Source of the DNA: an uncultured Prevotella sp.
Lineage (GTDB): Bacteria; Bacteroidota; Bacteroidia; Bacteroidales; Bacteroidaceae
Assembly (NCBI GenBank): GCA_934254985.1
Contig: CAKQMS010000002.1
Span: 123,210 to 187,209 of the forward strand
Length of the DNA stretch: 64,000 nt
Reading direction: 5' to 3'
The translations under genes were made by a program, and so were the position numbers. The notes under the pieces are model-generated. The model saw only the letters and a list, made by a program, of their open reading frames with translations, had not been told where the DNA came from and searched no databases. Below, one piece after another: positions 1 to 8,620 of the stretch. The number at the start of each line of letters is the position of its first letter. The stretch's first letter is position 1.

Positions 1-1288
1 GAAGAAGCCTGCTACTCCAGGAATGGAGAATCGCAAGACTATCTTGCTGCAGGCTCACATGGATATGGTGCCACAGAAGGCTGTGGACAGCACCCACAAT
101 TTTGAGACAGACCCTATCCAGACCTATATCGATGGCGAATGGGTGAAGGCTAAGGGTACAACTCTTGGTGCCGACGACGGTATCGGAGTAGCAGCTATCA
201 TGGCTGTTATGGAAGACAAGACTTTGAAGCATGGTCCTATCGAGGCTCTTATCACAGCAGATGAAGAGACAGGTATGTTTGGTGCAGAAGGTCTTCCTAC
301 AAACACTCTCAACTCAGACGTATTGCTTAACCTCGACTCTGAGACTTGGGGTAAGTTTGTTATCGGTAGTGCAGGTGGTGTAGACGTTACTGCTGATTTG
401 GAATACAAAGAAGTAGAAACTGATGCTAACGATGCAGCATTGCAGGTCACAGTAAAGGGATTGAAGGGTGGACACTCTGGTTTGGAGATTCACGAAGGCA
501 GAGCCAACGCCAATAAGCTGATGGTGAGATTCGTTCGCGAAGCTATCAAGGACTACGAGGCTCGCTTGGCTTCATGGCATGGCGGAAGTATGCGCAACGC
601 CATTCCTTTTGAGTGCAAGGTGGTTTTGACATTGCCAAAAGAGAATGTAGAGGCTGTTAAGGAACTCGTAGAAGAGTGGAAGGCAGACTTCAACGACGAA
701 TACAAGAACATTGAGAATGGCGTAGAATTCTTTGCAGAAGATGTAGAGACTCCTAAGACAGAGGTGCCAGAAGAAATACAGGACAACCTCGTTGACGCTA
801 TCTACGCATGCCACGACGGTGTGATTCGTATGATTCCTGCTTATCCTAACGTAGTAGAGACATCAAGCAACCTCGCTATCATCGACATCGAAGGCGGTGC
901 AGCTTATATCAAGATATTGGCTCGTTCATCACGCGAAGATATGAGAGACTATGTAGCTACAATGCTCGAAAGTTGCTTCAACATGGCAGGCATGAGAGTG
1001 GTACACAGCGGACAGTATGGCGGTTGGGATCCAAACCCAGACAGCGAGATATTGAACCTCTTGAAGACTATCTACAAGGAGCAGAATAATGAGGACGCAT
1101 TGGTACAGGTAGACCATGCTGGTTTGGAGTGCTCTGTGATATTGGGCAAATATCCTAACCTGGATGTTGTATCGCTCGGTCCAACCCTCCGTAGCCCTCA
1201 CACCACAAACGAGCGTTGCCTTATCGACACCGTGGCTCCATTCTGGGAGTTGCTTAAGGAAACAATGCAAAGAATTGGCGAGAAATAA
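1..1288 (+). CDS. pepD: Aminoacyl-histidine dipeptidase PepD, 5' truncated by window
   Basis: M20-family zinc dipeptidase (cytosolic, cleaves Xaa-His and related dipeptides such as carnosine). The reading frame is open from base 2, giving KKPATPG before the first in-window Met at base 23, and this matches the internal KPATxGMENR stretch of E. coli PepD, so roughly 60-70 N-terminal residues lie upstream of the window. Visible family motifs are LQAHMDMVPQK (metal-binding H and D), GTTLGADDGIG (bridging Asp), ADEETGMFGA (catalytic and metal Glu), GGHSG in the lid domain, and SPHTTNE near the C-terminus. The Met at base 23 should not be taken as the start. A hairpin terminator follows. Confidence 0.95.
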   Translation, partial: KKPATPGMENRKTILLQAHMDMVPQKAVDSTHNFETDPIQTYIDGEWVKAKGTTLGADDGIGVAAIMAVMEDKTLKHGPIEALITADEETGMFGAEGLPTNTLNSDVLLNLDSETWGKFVIGSAGGVDVTADLEYKEVETDANDAALQVTVKGLKGGHSGLEIHEGRANANKLMVRFVREAIKDYEARLASWHGGSMRNAIPFECKVVLTLPKENVEAVKELVEEWKADFNDEYKNIENGVEFFAEDVETPKTEVPEEIQDNLVDAIYACHDGVIRMIPAYPNVVETSSNLAIIDIEGGAAYIKILARSSREDMRDYVATMLESCFNMAGMRVVHSGQYGGWDPNPDSEILNLLKTIYKEQNNEDALVQVDHAGLECSVILGKYPNLDVVSLGPTLRSPHTTNERCLIDTVAPFWELLKETMQRIGEK

Positions 1289-1335
1289 GACATTTTTCAG
1301 GAGAAATAAAGCTTATATCAAGCTATATTATTAAA

Positions 1336-1378
1336 AAAGCGTTGCATCGAAGATTTTTTTCGTTGCAACGCTTTATTT
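1336..1378 (+). terminator. Rho-independent terminator after pepD
   Basis: An 11-bp perfect stem (AAAGCGTTGCA at 1336-1346 with its complement at 1364-1374) with a 17-nt T-rich loop and a short T-rich tail. It lies 47 bases after the pepD stop. Confidence 0.75.
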
Positions 1379-1394
1379 ATTTAATCTAAATTAG

Positions 1395-1402
1395 TAATTT
1401 TG
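1395..1402 (+). promoter_or_regulatory. -7 element TAATTTTG of the corA promoter
   Basis: Matches the Bacteroidota -7 consensus TAnnTTTG. No TTG is found at the expected 19-21 bp upstream, so only half of the promoter is supported. It would give a leader of about 140 nt before corA. Confidence 0.4.
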
Positions 1403-1470
1403 CAAGCGAAATAACCAAATCATTTTTCTTACATGGACGACTATCACGCGGAAAACCAGAAATTGTAAGA

Positions 1471-1505
1471 CGAAGATAAGCAAAAGTATAGTAAGCTAAT
1501 CTTCG
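1471..1505 (+). other. Leader hairpin upstream of corA
   Basis: CGAAGAT (1471-1477) pairs with ATCTTCG (1499-1505), and AGC/GCT extend the stem past one A-A mismatch. It lies in the long corA leader, 41 bases before the ATG. It could be a regulatory structure or chance. I do not recognise a known Mg2+ riboswitch. Confidence 0.3.
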
Positions 1506-1546
1506 CCAACAACTCATTTTTCCTAAAAGAAACGAGGATTAGCACA

Positions 1547-2473
1547 ATGAAAACATACTGGAACATCGAAAACACCCTCAAAGCCATTCCTGAATGGCAA
1601 CCAAACTGCTGGATTCAAGTTACATGCCCTACAGAAGAGGACCAGAAAGAACTTGAAGAAAGATTTAATATCCCTGACTATTTTCTTTCCGATATCTCCG
1701 ATACCGACGAGCGTGCCCGCTATGAGTACGACGACGGATGGATGCTCATCATCTTGCGTATACCATACGTCAAGGAGGTGCGCTCACGCACGCCATATAC
1801 CACAGTTCCACTTGGTATCATTCACAAGCGCGACGTTACGATAACAGTTTGCTACTACGAGACCAATATGATGATTGATTTCGTGAGCTATCAGCAGAAA
1901 CGCGGAGAGGGATTCACCGACTATGTAGACATGATTTTCCGCTTGTTCCTATCAAGTTCTGTGTGGTATCTGAAACGACTAAAGCAGATAAACACATTGA
2001 TAGAAAAGGCTAAGCACAACCTCGACCACGAGGTGAACAACGAGAGCCTTATCGGACTAAGTCGTCTGCAAGACTCATTGACATATTTCGTGACATCTAT
2101 TCGTGGCAACGAGAACTTGTTGGCAAAGCTGAAGTTTAAGTTACAGGTGGACGAATTGGATGCCGACCTTATCGAGGACGTAAACATTGAGATGACGCAG
2201 GCACGAGAAACTACCAATATCTACTCCGACATCTTGGAGTCGACGATGGACACTTACTCGAGCATCATCAATAACAATATGAATACCGTGATGCGTACGC
2301 TTACTGCCGTGACAATTATCATGATGTTCCCTACCCTCATAGCATCACTCCTGGGTATGAACCTCATCAATGGCATGGAGGATAGTCCGTATGGATTTGT
2401 CATTGCCATAGTGATTTCATTCCTTGTAACAGGATTATCGTGGGGTATTTTGCGCCATAAGCGCCTCATCTGA
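1547..2473 (+). CDS. corA: CorA-family magnesium/cobalt transporter
   Basis: Inner-membrane divalent cation channel of the CorA family, 308 residues, which is a normal length. Residues 1 to about 245 form the cytosolic funnel domain with a long helical stretch. Two membrane segments follow (about 253-273 and 279-300), and the signature GMN selectivity motif sits at about residues 270-272 at the end of the first. The C-terminal basic tail RHKRLI is typical of the family. The gene stands alone with a long leader. The family transports Mg2+, Co2+ or Ni2+, and sequence alone does not settle the preferred ion. Confidence 0.93.
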   Translation: MKTYWNIENTLKAIPEWQPNCWIQVTCPTEEDQKELEERFNIPDYFLSDISDTDERARYEYDDGWMLIILRIPYVKEVRSRTPYTTVPLGIIHKRDVTITVCYYETNMMIDFVSYQQKRGEGFTDYVDMIFRLFLSSSVWYLKRLKQINTLIEKAKHNLDHEVNNESLIGLSRLQDSLTYFVTSIRGNENLLAKLKFKLQVDELDADLIEDVNIEMTQARETTNIYSDILESTMDTYSSIINNNMNTVMRTLTAVTIIMMFPTLIASLLGMNLINGMEDSPYGFVIAIVISFLVTGLSWGILRHKRLI

Positions 2474-2488
2474 TATAAAAACAACAAA

Positions 2489-2520
2489 AAAATCCCTATT
2501 TATTAGGATTTTACGTTTTT
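2489..2520 (+). terminator. Weak terminator after corA
   Basis: AAAATCC (2489-2495) pairs with GGATTTT (2506-2512), followed by a run of eight T at about 2516. The stem is short and A/T-rich. Confidence 0.45.
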
Positions 2521-2526
2521 TTTATT

Positions 2527-2534
2527 TAAGTTTG
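2527..2534 (+). promoter_or_regulatory. -7 element TAAGTTTG upstream of the DUF349 gene
   Basis: Fits TAnnTTTG and lies 94 bases before the DUF349 start. No matching TTG at the -33 position was found. Confidence 0.4.
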
Positions 2535-2628
2535 CAACTCGTAAAACATATAAATCTGAGCATCGACCATCTTATATATAGATGAGAGGTGCTAACCATA
2601 AACCGAATCAGAAACTCAAATCAGTTAC

Positions 2629-4476
2629 ATGATGGACTCTCAAGAAAATACCCTTAAACAGGGTTTGCAGGCTGAAGAGCAGCAGGAGACTGTTGCCGCA
2701 GCAGAGGTAGAAAACACAGAAAACGTTGCCGCAGAAGAAACCGAAAGCAAGGCTGCTCCTGTAAGACCAACTTTCAAGAACAAACAAGAAGTGCTTGAAA
2801 GAGTAAAGGAATTGGCTCATTGCGAAGAGGTTCCAAGCAAAGACGAGGTAGACTTTTTGAAGACTGTATTCTACAAACTTCACTTTGCTGAGCGCGAAGA
2901 AGCACAGAAGAAATACCTCGAAGAAGGTGGCGACCCAGAGAAATACCAGCTATTGCCAGATGAAGACGAGAAAGCCTTCAAGGCAGAAATGGCTATCATC
3001 AGAGAAAAGAGAGCCAAGGTTTTCATGGAGCAAGAGGCTGAAAAGCAAGAGAACCTTAAGCGTAAGCTTGAGATTATCGATAAGATAAAGGCTATGGCTA
3101 CATCGCCAGATGAAGCTAACAAATCATACCAGGAGTTCAAGACCCTACAGCAGGAATGGAAAGAGATTAAGGCTGTTCCTGCAGAAAAGGCTAACGAACT
3201 TTGGCGCAACTATCAGCTCTATGTGGAGCAGTTCTACGATTTGTTGAACCTTAACCGCGAGGCTCGCGAATATGACTTCAAGAAGAATCTTGATCTTAAG
3301 ACTAAACTTTGCGAAGCAGCAGAGAAGCTTGATGAAGAGGCTGACGTGATTAGCGCCTTCCATCAGTTGCAGGAGTTGCACCAGCAGTATCGCGAGATTG
3401 GTCCTGTAGCCAAGGAGTTGCGCGAAGAGATTTGGGCACGCTTTAAGGCAGCTTCTACTGTTATCAACAAGAAGCACCAGCAGCACTTTGAATCTTTGCG
3501 TCAGCAGGAAGAGACAAACTTGGCTCGCAAGACAGAACTCTGCGAAAAGGTGGAAGCTATAGGCAAGGAAGAAAACAATACAGCTAACGACTGGGAGAAG
3601 CGCACAAAGGAAATCATGGAAATCCAGACAGAATGGAAGACCATAGGTTTTGCTCCACAGAAGATGAACGTTAAGATATTCGAGCGTTTCCGTGCTGCTT
3701 GTGATGACTTCTTCAACCGCAAGGCTGAATTCTTTAAGCAGCTCAAAGAGCGTCTTGCAGAGAATGCAGCTAAGAAGAAGGCTCTCGTAGAAAAGGCTCA
3801 GGCGCTTTGCGATAGCACCGAATGGAAGTCTACCTCTGATAAGCTCATTGCTTTGCAGAAGGAATGGAAGACTATCGGTACTACTCAGAAAAAGATTGGC
3901 GACCAACTTTGGAACGACTTCTTGACAGCTTGCAACAAGTTCTTCGAGGCACGCAATGCTGCTAACGCAGGCACACGCAACGAGGAGCACGCTAATCTTG
4001 CTAAGAAGCGTAGCATCATCGAACAGCTCAAGGCTTTGGCTGAGGAAGCTGGCGACAACTTGCAGGAGAAGGTTCAGCAGCTCATCGCTGAATACAACGC
4101 TGTAGGTCATGTGCCTTTCAAGGAGAAAGATAAGGTATACGCTGAATTCCATGAGATTGTAGACAAGCTATATAAGGAATTCCATATTTCAAATGCTCGT
4201 CGTCGTCTTGACAACTTCAAGTCGAACTTGAAGAATGTAGCAAAGCGTGGCGAGGATGCTTTGGATAGCGAGCGTGGCCGCTTGATGCGTCGCTATGAGC
4301 AGCTAAAGCAGGAAATACAGACCTACGAGAACAACCTCGGTTTCCTCAATGCAAGTAGCAAGAAGGGCAACAGCCTCATCGACGAGATGAACCGCAAGGT
4401 ACAGAAGCTCAAGGATGATGCTCAGCTCGTAAGAGAGAAAATCAAGGCTATCGATGCTGAAAACAAAGAGCAGTAA
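2629..4476 (+). CDS. DUF349 domain-containing protein
   Basis: 615-residue cytosolic, highly helical and charged protein built from several tandem DUF349 modules. Each module is about 70-80 residues and ends in a W-x-x-F-x-x-x-C/A-x-x-F-F-like pattern (for example ERFRAACDDFFNRK and NDFLTACNKFFEAR), with W-K-x-I-G motifs preceding them. The first 60 residues are low-complexity and Glu/Gln/Ala-rich. The C-terminal 80 residues look like coiled coil. The family is common and conserved in Bacteroidota but its function is not established, so none is assigned. Two adjacent ATGs (2629, 2632) are both possible starts. Confidence 0.9.
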   Translation: MMDSQENTLKQGLQAEEQQETVAAAEVENTENVAAEETESKAAPVRPTFKNKQEVLERVKELAHCEEVPSKDEVDFLKTVFYKLHFAEREEAQKKYLEEGGDPEKYQLLPDEDEKAFKAEMAIIREKRAKVFMEQEAEKQENLKRKLEIIDKIKAMATSPDEANKSYQEFKTLQQEWKEIKAVPAEKANELWRNYQLYVEQFYDLLNLNREAREYDFKKNLDLKTKLCEAAEKLDEEADVISAFHQLQELHQQYREIGPVAKELREEIWARFKAASTVINKKHQQHFESLRQQEETNLARKTELCEKVEAIGKEENNTANDWEKRTKEIMEIQTEWKTIGFAPQKMNVKIFERFRAACDDFFNRKAEFFKQLKERLAENAAKKKALVEKAQALCDSTEWKSTSDKLIALQKEWKTIGTTQKKIGDQLWNDFLTACNKFFEARNAANAGTRNEEHANLAKKRSIIEQLKALAEEAGDNLQEKVQQLIAEYNAVGHVPFKEKDKVYAEFHEIVDKLYKEFHISNARRRLDNFKSNLKNVAKRGEDALDSERGRLMRRYEQLKQEIQTYENNLGFLNASSKKGNSLIDEMNRKVQKLKDDAQLVREKIKAIDAENKEQ

Positions 4477-4525
4477 AAGATAGTCTGTATCTGAACGAAG
4501 GATAAATATCATAGATACACATAAC

Positions 4526-4567
4526 ACCGCATTCTAAAAGTTCATACTTTATAGAATGCGGTTTTTC
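4526..4567 (+). terminator. Rho-independent terminator
   Basis: ACCGCATTCTA (4526-4536) pairs perfectly with TAGAATGCGGT (4552-4562). AAAG/CTTT extends the stem inside after a bulge, and T5CTTT follows. It is a strong terminator for the DUF349 gene. Confidence 0.9.
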
Positions 4568-4577
4568 TTTGCCTAAT

Positions 4578-4630
4578 CACTAAACATTAAACACTAAACA
4601 TTAAACACTAAACATTAAACACTAAACACT
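4578..4630. repeat. 14-bp tandem repeat, about 3.8 copies
   Basis: The unit CACTAAACATTAAA is repeated perfectly three times (4578-4591, 4592-4605, 4606-4619), and a partial fourth copy runs to 4630. It lies between the DUF349 terminator and the tRNA promoter. Confidence 0.95.
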
Positions 4631-4701
4631 ATTTTCTGCATACAAATTGTATGAAAAGTAGAAAAAATGAGGCTTAAAAGATAAAAAAGAGAGGAAAAGT
4701 T

Positions 4702-4731
4702 TTGGTGATTAAGTAAAAAGCAGTATCTTTG
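4702..4731 (+). promoter_or_regulatory. Promoter of tRNA-Gln (TTG-N19-TATCTTTG)
   Basis: TTG at 4702-4704, a 19-bp spacer, then TATCTTTG at 4724-4731 match the Bacteroidota sigma-A-type consensus. The tRNA begins 34 bases downstream. Confidence 0.8.
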
Positions 4732-4765
4732 CATCGCAATTCAGAAATATACATCTGATAAACAT

Positions 4766-4836
4766 TGGGATATGGTGTAATGGTAACACTGCAGATTCTG
4801 GTCCTGCCTTTCCTGGTTCGAATCCGGGTATCCCAA
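4766..4836 (+). tRNA. tRNA-Gln (anticodon CTG)
   Basis: A 71-nt cloverleaf. The acceptor stem TGGGATA/TATCCCA is perfect. The D stem is GTGT/ACAC, the anticodon loop TTCTGGT gives anticodon CTG, and the T arm is CCTGG-TTCGAAT-CCGGG. The discriminator base is A at 4836. CCA is not encoded. One A-C mismatch closes the anticodon stem. Confidence 0.95.
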
Positions 4837-4842
4837 CAAAGA

Positions 4843-4874
4843 GGAACTTACTAAATGGTAAGTTCCTTTTTTGT
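4843..4874 (+). terminator. Terminator after tRNA-Gln
   Basis: GGAACTTAC (4843-4851) pairs perfectly with GTAAGTTCC (4858-4866) across a 6-nt loop and is followed by T6. Confidence 0.9.
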
Positions 4875-5000
4875 TTTATATCCCCTCGCATTTTATATAT
4901 ATTCTCAGCTTTATCATTATATATTCTTGACTTTGTCATTAGCTTGCTACATTTATCTTTTTTTATTGAATATAAAGAGACTTATCTCATTTTTTATTTA

Positions 5001-5008
5001 TAAATTTG
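5001..5008 (+). promoter_or_regulatory. -7 element TAAATTTG upstream of serine dehydratase
   Basis: Fits TAnnTTTG and is followed by a 14-nt leader to the ATG at 5023. No clear TTG is present 19-21 bp upstream. Confidence 0.4.
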
Positions 5009-5022
5009 CAGAAAAGAAACTA

Positions 5023-6234
5023 ATGAAATCGTTAAGAGAACTATACAGAATAGGTAAAGGTCCTTCGAGCAGCCACACTATGGGTCCTGAAAAGGCTGCT
5101 AAGTTATTCTCAAAGAAACATCCTGATGCTGCACGCTATGAGGTAACTCTATACGGAAGCCTCGCTGCAACAGGCAAAGGTCACCTTACCGACAAAGCCA
5201 TAAAAGACGTGCTAAAACCTTTGGCTCCAGTAGAGATTATATGGGAAGCACAAATAGAATTGCCTTACCACCCTAATGGTATGCAATTCAAAGCCTTCGA
5301 TGCCCAAGACAAGTTAATAGACGATTGGACCGTCTATAGCGTAGGTGGTGGCGCTCTTTCTGAGGGCGACAACGACGACATGTTTGCTACTCCAGAACCA
5401 TATCCGCTCAACAAACTTGAAGACATCATGAACTGGTGTTTGGATAATGGTAAGCAGTATTGGGAATATGTGGAAGAATGCGAAGACGAAGGCATCTGGG
5501 ACTTTCTGCAAGATATATGGGAAGCTATGCAGCGCTCGGTAGAAAACGGTTTGGAACACGAAGGTGTGTTGCCAGGTCAGCTTCATCTGCCACGCAAGGC
5601 TGCCAATTACTACATTAAGACAAAGAGTTTCCGCCCAACACTACAGAGCCGAGGTCTTGTTTTCTCATATGCCTTGGCGGTGAGTGAAGAGAATGCTGCT
5701 GGTGGAACTATCGTTACTGCTCCTACCTGCGGATCGTGTGGTGTGGTGCCAGGAATACTTTATCACCTATCAAGAGCTCACGGCTTTAGCGACAAGCGCA
5801 TACAGCATGCATTGGCAACAGCAGGATTGATAGGAAACATCGTTAAGCAGAATGCTTCTATCAGCGGTGCTGAAGTGGGATGTCAAGGAGAGGTTGGTGT
5901 GGCTTGTGCTATGGCGTCGGCTGCAGCATGCCAATTGTTTGGTGGCGGTCCACGACAAATAGAATATGCTGCAGAAATGGGATTGGAACATCACCTCGGT
6001 ATGACTTGCGACCCTATGTGTGGACTTGTGCAGATACCATGTATTGAGCGCAACGCTTTTGCGGCAGCACGCTCGTTGGATGCTGAGCTATATGCCACAT
6101 TCTCAGACGGTCATCATCAGGTATCGTTCGACAAGGTGGTACAGGTGATGAAGCAAACTGGTCGCGACCTGCCATCGCTTTACAAGGAAACAAGCGAGGG
6201 AGGATTGGCAAGACTGAATTTAAAGAAGAAATAA
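5023..6234 (+). CDS. sdaA: L-serine ammonia-lyase (iron-sulfur, single chain)
   Basis: Converts L-serine to pyruvate and ammonia in the cytosol using a 4Fe-4S cluster. The start at 5023 is chosen because MKSLRELYRIGKGPSSSHTMGP is the usual N-terminus of the family; the open frame continues upstream to 4855 but that part is hydrophobic and non-homologous, and the -7 element lies within it. The beta domain is about residues 1-165 (SSSHTMGP near residue 15) and the alpha domain about 200-403. Cluster-ligand cysteine regions are CGSCGVVPG and MTCDPMCGLVQIPC. The length of 403 residues fits the fused form common in Bacteroidota. A phosphate acyltransferase follows 78 bases later and may be cotranscribed. 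Confidence 0.94.
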   Translation: MKSLRELYRIGKGPSSSHTMGPEKAAKLFSKKHPDAARYEVTLYGSLAATGKGHLTDKAIKDVLKPLAPVEIIWEAQIELPYHPNGMQFKAFDAQDKLIDDWTVYSVGGGALSEGDNDDMFATPEPYPLNKLEDIMNWCLDNGKQYWEYVEECEDEGIWDFLQDIWEAMQRSVENGLEHEGVLPGQLHLPRKAANYYIKTKSFRPTLQSRGLVFSYALAVSEENAAGGTIVTAPTCGSCGVVPGILYHLSRAHGFSDKRIQHALATAGLIGNIVKQNASISGAEVGCQGEVGVACAMASAAACQLFGGGPRQIEYAAEMGLEHHLGMTCDPMCGLVQIPCIERNAFAAARSLDAELYATFSDGHHQVSFDKVVQVMKQTGRDLPSLYKETSEGGLARLNLKKK

Positions 6235-6312
6235 AGTAGATACTTCCAAATACACATTATTATATATATAAGAAAGACGAATCTTAAACAAAGCCTATAA
6301 ACTGAAAATACT

Positions 6313-7239
6313 ATGGAAGGATTAAAAGACTTCAAAGACATGCTTGCACGACTGGAATGTCGCAACAAGCGTTGGCGTTTGGCATTGGTATGTGCCGAAG
6401 ACGAATCATCACGTATAGCTGCCCAATGGGCGCTGGAACGTAAGTTTGTTGACATCACCTTCGTTGGTGGCTCAAAGATTGTGATGAGCGACGAAAGACT
6501 GAAGAAGTATGCCACACATTGGAAGGTTGTGAGAGTGGAATCGCGCGACGAGGCTGCTCACATAGCTGTAGAGATGGCACGCAATGGAGAGGTTGACATA
6601 TTGATGAAAGGTATGATCAACACCGACAACCTGCTAAGAGCTATACTCGACAAGCAATGCGGACTGCTACTGCCAGGAGCCGTGATGACTCATATAGCAT
6701 TGGCTCATATGCCTTCATATCACAAGATGTTGTTCTTTAGCGACTCGGCAGTAATACCATACCCTACCCTGCAACAGCGTATAGAACAAGTACGCTATAT
6801 TGTAGACCTTTGCCACGGCATCGGTATGCCACGACCAAAGATAGCGCTGATACATTGCACAGAAAAGGTGAATGGCAAGACATTCCCTCTGACTCTCGAC
6901 TATGTAGAGCTGAAAGAGATGGCAGAGAAAGGCGAGTTTGGCGATTGCATCATCGATGGTCCTATGGACGTGAAGACGGCATGCTCGGCAGAAGCTATGA
7001 GAATAAAGAATATGACATCGCCTATTAATGGTGAGGCCGATGCTTTGATAATGCCAGATATTGAAGCTGGCAACAGTTTCTATAAGACGATAACTCTGTT
7101 TGCACAGGCAGATACAGCCGGAATACTGATGGGAACAAAGGTTCCTGTGGTGCTTCCATCAAGAGGCGACGATGCCATGAGCAAGTTCTTTAGCTTGGCT
7201 TTAGCATCATGGAGCTGTGCTGCAGCAGAAAAAAAATAA
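6313..7239 (+). CDS. Phosphate acyltransferase (phosphate butyryl/acetyltransferase family)
   Basis: 308-residue PTA_PTB-family enzyme that exchanges CoA and phosphate on short acyl groups (acyl-CoA + Pi to acyl phosphate + CoA), cytosolic. Family features include the ALVCAEDE...A...ALERKFVDITFVGG start, DILMKGMINTDNLLRAIL, the central PRPKIALIHCTEKVN, and the C-terminal ADALIMPDIEAGNSFYKTITLFA ending in the VVLPSRGDDAMSKFFSLALA block. Length and spacing resemble phosphate butyryltransferase (Ptb) more than acetyltransferase, but the acyl chain cannot be read from sequence. In many anaerobes ptb is next to butyrate kinase (buk); no kinase is adjacent here, since the gene ends at a strong terminator. 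Confidence 0.85.
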   Translation: MEGLKDFKDMLARLECRNKRWRLALVCAEDESSRIAAQWALERKFVDITFVGGSKIVMSDERLKKYATHWKVVRVESRDEAAHIAVEMARNGEVDILMKGMINTDNLLRAILDKQCGLLLPGAVMTHIALAHMPSYHKMLFFSDSAVIPYPTLQQRIEQVRYIVDLCHGIGMPRPKIALIHCTEKVNGKTFPLTLDYVELKEMAEKGEFGDCIIDGPMDVKTACSAEAMRIKNMTSPINGEADALIMPDIEAGNSFYKTITLFAQADTAGILMGTKVPVVLPSRGDDAMSKFFSLALASWSCAAAEKK

Positions 7240-7360
7240 TGAAATAGTATTAATTTTCTAATACTTCAATTGAAAAATGCTGAAAGAACTTTGTAATATC
7301 AAACTTTAATATTAACTTTGCAGAGTGTTTTTCATGGTATTAGATTATTAAGGTTACAAA

Positions 7361-7398
7361 AAAGGATGGCTGTCGCGAGACACCCATCCTTTGTTTTT
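7361..7398. terminator. Bidirectional terminator between convergent genes
   Basis: AAAGGATGG (7361-7369) pairs with CCATCCTTT (7384-7392). After a C-C mismatch, TGTC/GACA close a GCGA tetraloop. T-rich tracts lie on both outer sides, so it can end transcription of the acyltransferase (plus) and the TlpA-like gene (minus). Confidence 0.88.
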
Positions 7399-7457
7399 TA
7401 TATATTAATCTTTATTTCTAAAGACGACTACTCAATAATAAAGACTGCTAAGCTATA

Positions 7458-8609
7458 TTATTTCTTCTCGAACAAGCCATCGAGGATAGTATAGAACTCA
7501 GGGTCTTCACCAACAACGGTCTTTATGATCTTGCCATCTGCACCGATGATAATCTTTGTTGGGAAACCATTGATAGCATAGGTCTGGCATACATCATTCT
7601 TGGCACCACGAGGGTTGTAGACATGAAGCCATGGCAACCCATGCTTAGCAACGGCAGCCTTCCACTTTTCTTGAGTCTCGTTGCAGTCGATACCAAGAAT
7701 TTCGAGCTTGCCTTTATACTTAGCGTAGTATTCCTTCATCTGAGGCATACCCTTGATACACCATCCGCACCATGAGCCCCAGAAGTCGAGAACAACAACC
7801 TTGCCTCTAAGGCTTGACAATGTCAATGGCTTGCCATTGATATCGTTGAGAGTGAAGTCAGGAGCTTCTACACCTGCAGCCTGCAACTTGGCAGCCTTTT
7901 CCTCACTCTCCTTAGCCTTCTTGGCATTATCTACAAACTCAGAGTATACATCTTTCATTCTGCCTTCGCGAACACGCTCTGACAAGAAGCCAAGAGCTTT
8001 CATTATGCGATCATAGTCCTCAAGTTCGTAGAGAGCCATTGTAGAAGCCTCGTAGTCAGGATGATTCTTGACGAAATCGAGCACAGCATCCTTGTATTCG
8101 CCATCGCAAGCTTCCATCTTCTTCATCACATCGTTAGTCACCTGCTGCTTGTTTTCGCCTGCAGCAAGACGAGTGCGATATTCATCTTGGAATTTATTCA
8201 TCTTTGCGATGAAGCTATCCTTGATGCAATCAATCATACCATATTGCTTATAGAACTCCGAGCCTGAATAGTTTAATCTTGAAAGCTCATCGCCCGAAAT
8301 CTCCATAGTCTCACCTGGTACGCCAACGAGCCATGCAGTCTGTCCGGCTTGTCTTGCCTGCTGTTCGCCACGAGCAAAGGCAGGAGAAGCAAGCTGTATC
8401 ATCTGAGGCTTATCAAGATTGATAGCAAAATCCATCTTGCCATCCTTCAGCGCAACAGTATCAACCACATTCTTTGGAGAAGTATGGTATACCAAAACAG
8501 AATCGGTGAATACGTCAAGCTGTCCTTTTATGCGTAGGGTGTTAGCATCCTGTGCCATAGCAGAGTTAGCCAAAGCAAAGAGTGCAAGACCTAAAAACTG
8601 TTTCTTCAT
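7458..8609 (-). CDS. TlpA-family thiol-disulfide protein with DUF4369-like N-terminal domain
   Basis: Exported thioredoxin-like protein, 383 residues. Residues 1-19 are a signal peptide ending SAMA-Q. An N-terminal beta-rich domain of the DUF4369 kind (about 22-120) is followed by a helical linker (120-245) and an AhpC/TSA-TlpA thioredoxin fold from APDFTLNDINGK (249) to the end. The redox motif is C-G-W-C at 281-284, within FWGSWCGWC, and a cis-Pro region GFPTKIIIG is present. Such proteins reduce or exchange disulfides in the periplasm; the partner is unknown. It lies 11 bases downstream of a small membrane protein gene and shares its promoter. Confidence 0.88.
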   Translation of the reverse strand: MKKQFLGLALFALANSAMAQDANTLRIKGQLDVFTDSVLVYHTSPKNVVDTVALKDGKMDFAINLDKPQMIQLASPAFARGEQQARQAGQTAWLVGVPGETMEISGDELSRLNYSGSEFYKQYGMIDCIKDSFIAKMNKFQDEYRTRLAAGENKQQVTNDVMKKMEACDGEYKDAVLDFVKNHPDYEASTMALYELEDYDRIMKALGFLSERVREGRMKDVYSEFVDNAKKAKESEEKAAKLQAAGVEAPDFTLNDINGKPLTLSSLRGKVVVLDFWGSWCGWCIKGMPQMKEYYAKYKGKLEILGIDCNETQEKWKAAVAKHGLPWLHVYNPRGAKNDVCQTYAINGFPTKIIIGADGKIIKTVVGEDPEFYTILDGLFEKK

Positions 8610-8620
8610 ATTATTCTACT

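Noticed and set aside
1403-1546. Mg2+ riboswitch (M-box) upstream of corA.
   Set aside because: The leader is long enough and has a hairpin, but I could not find the conserved M-box core.
3145-4152. 335-residue open frame on the minus strand opposite the DUF349 gene.
   Set aside because: It lies entirely within a well-supported plus-strand gene, and its Leu/Ser/Phe-rich product is the typical antisense of a Glu/Lys-rich coiled protein.
4855-5022. Upstream extension of the serine dehydratase frame.
   Set aside because: It would begin inside the tRNA terminator and include a -7 element; homology begins only at the Met at 5023.
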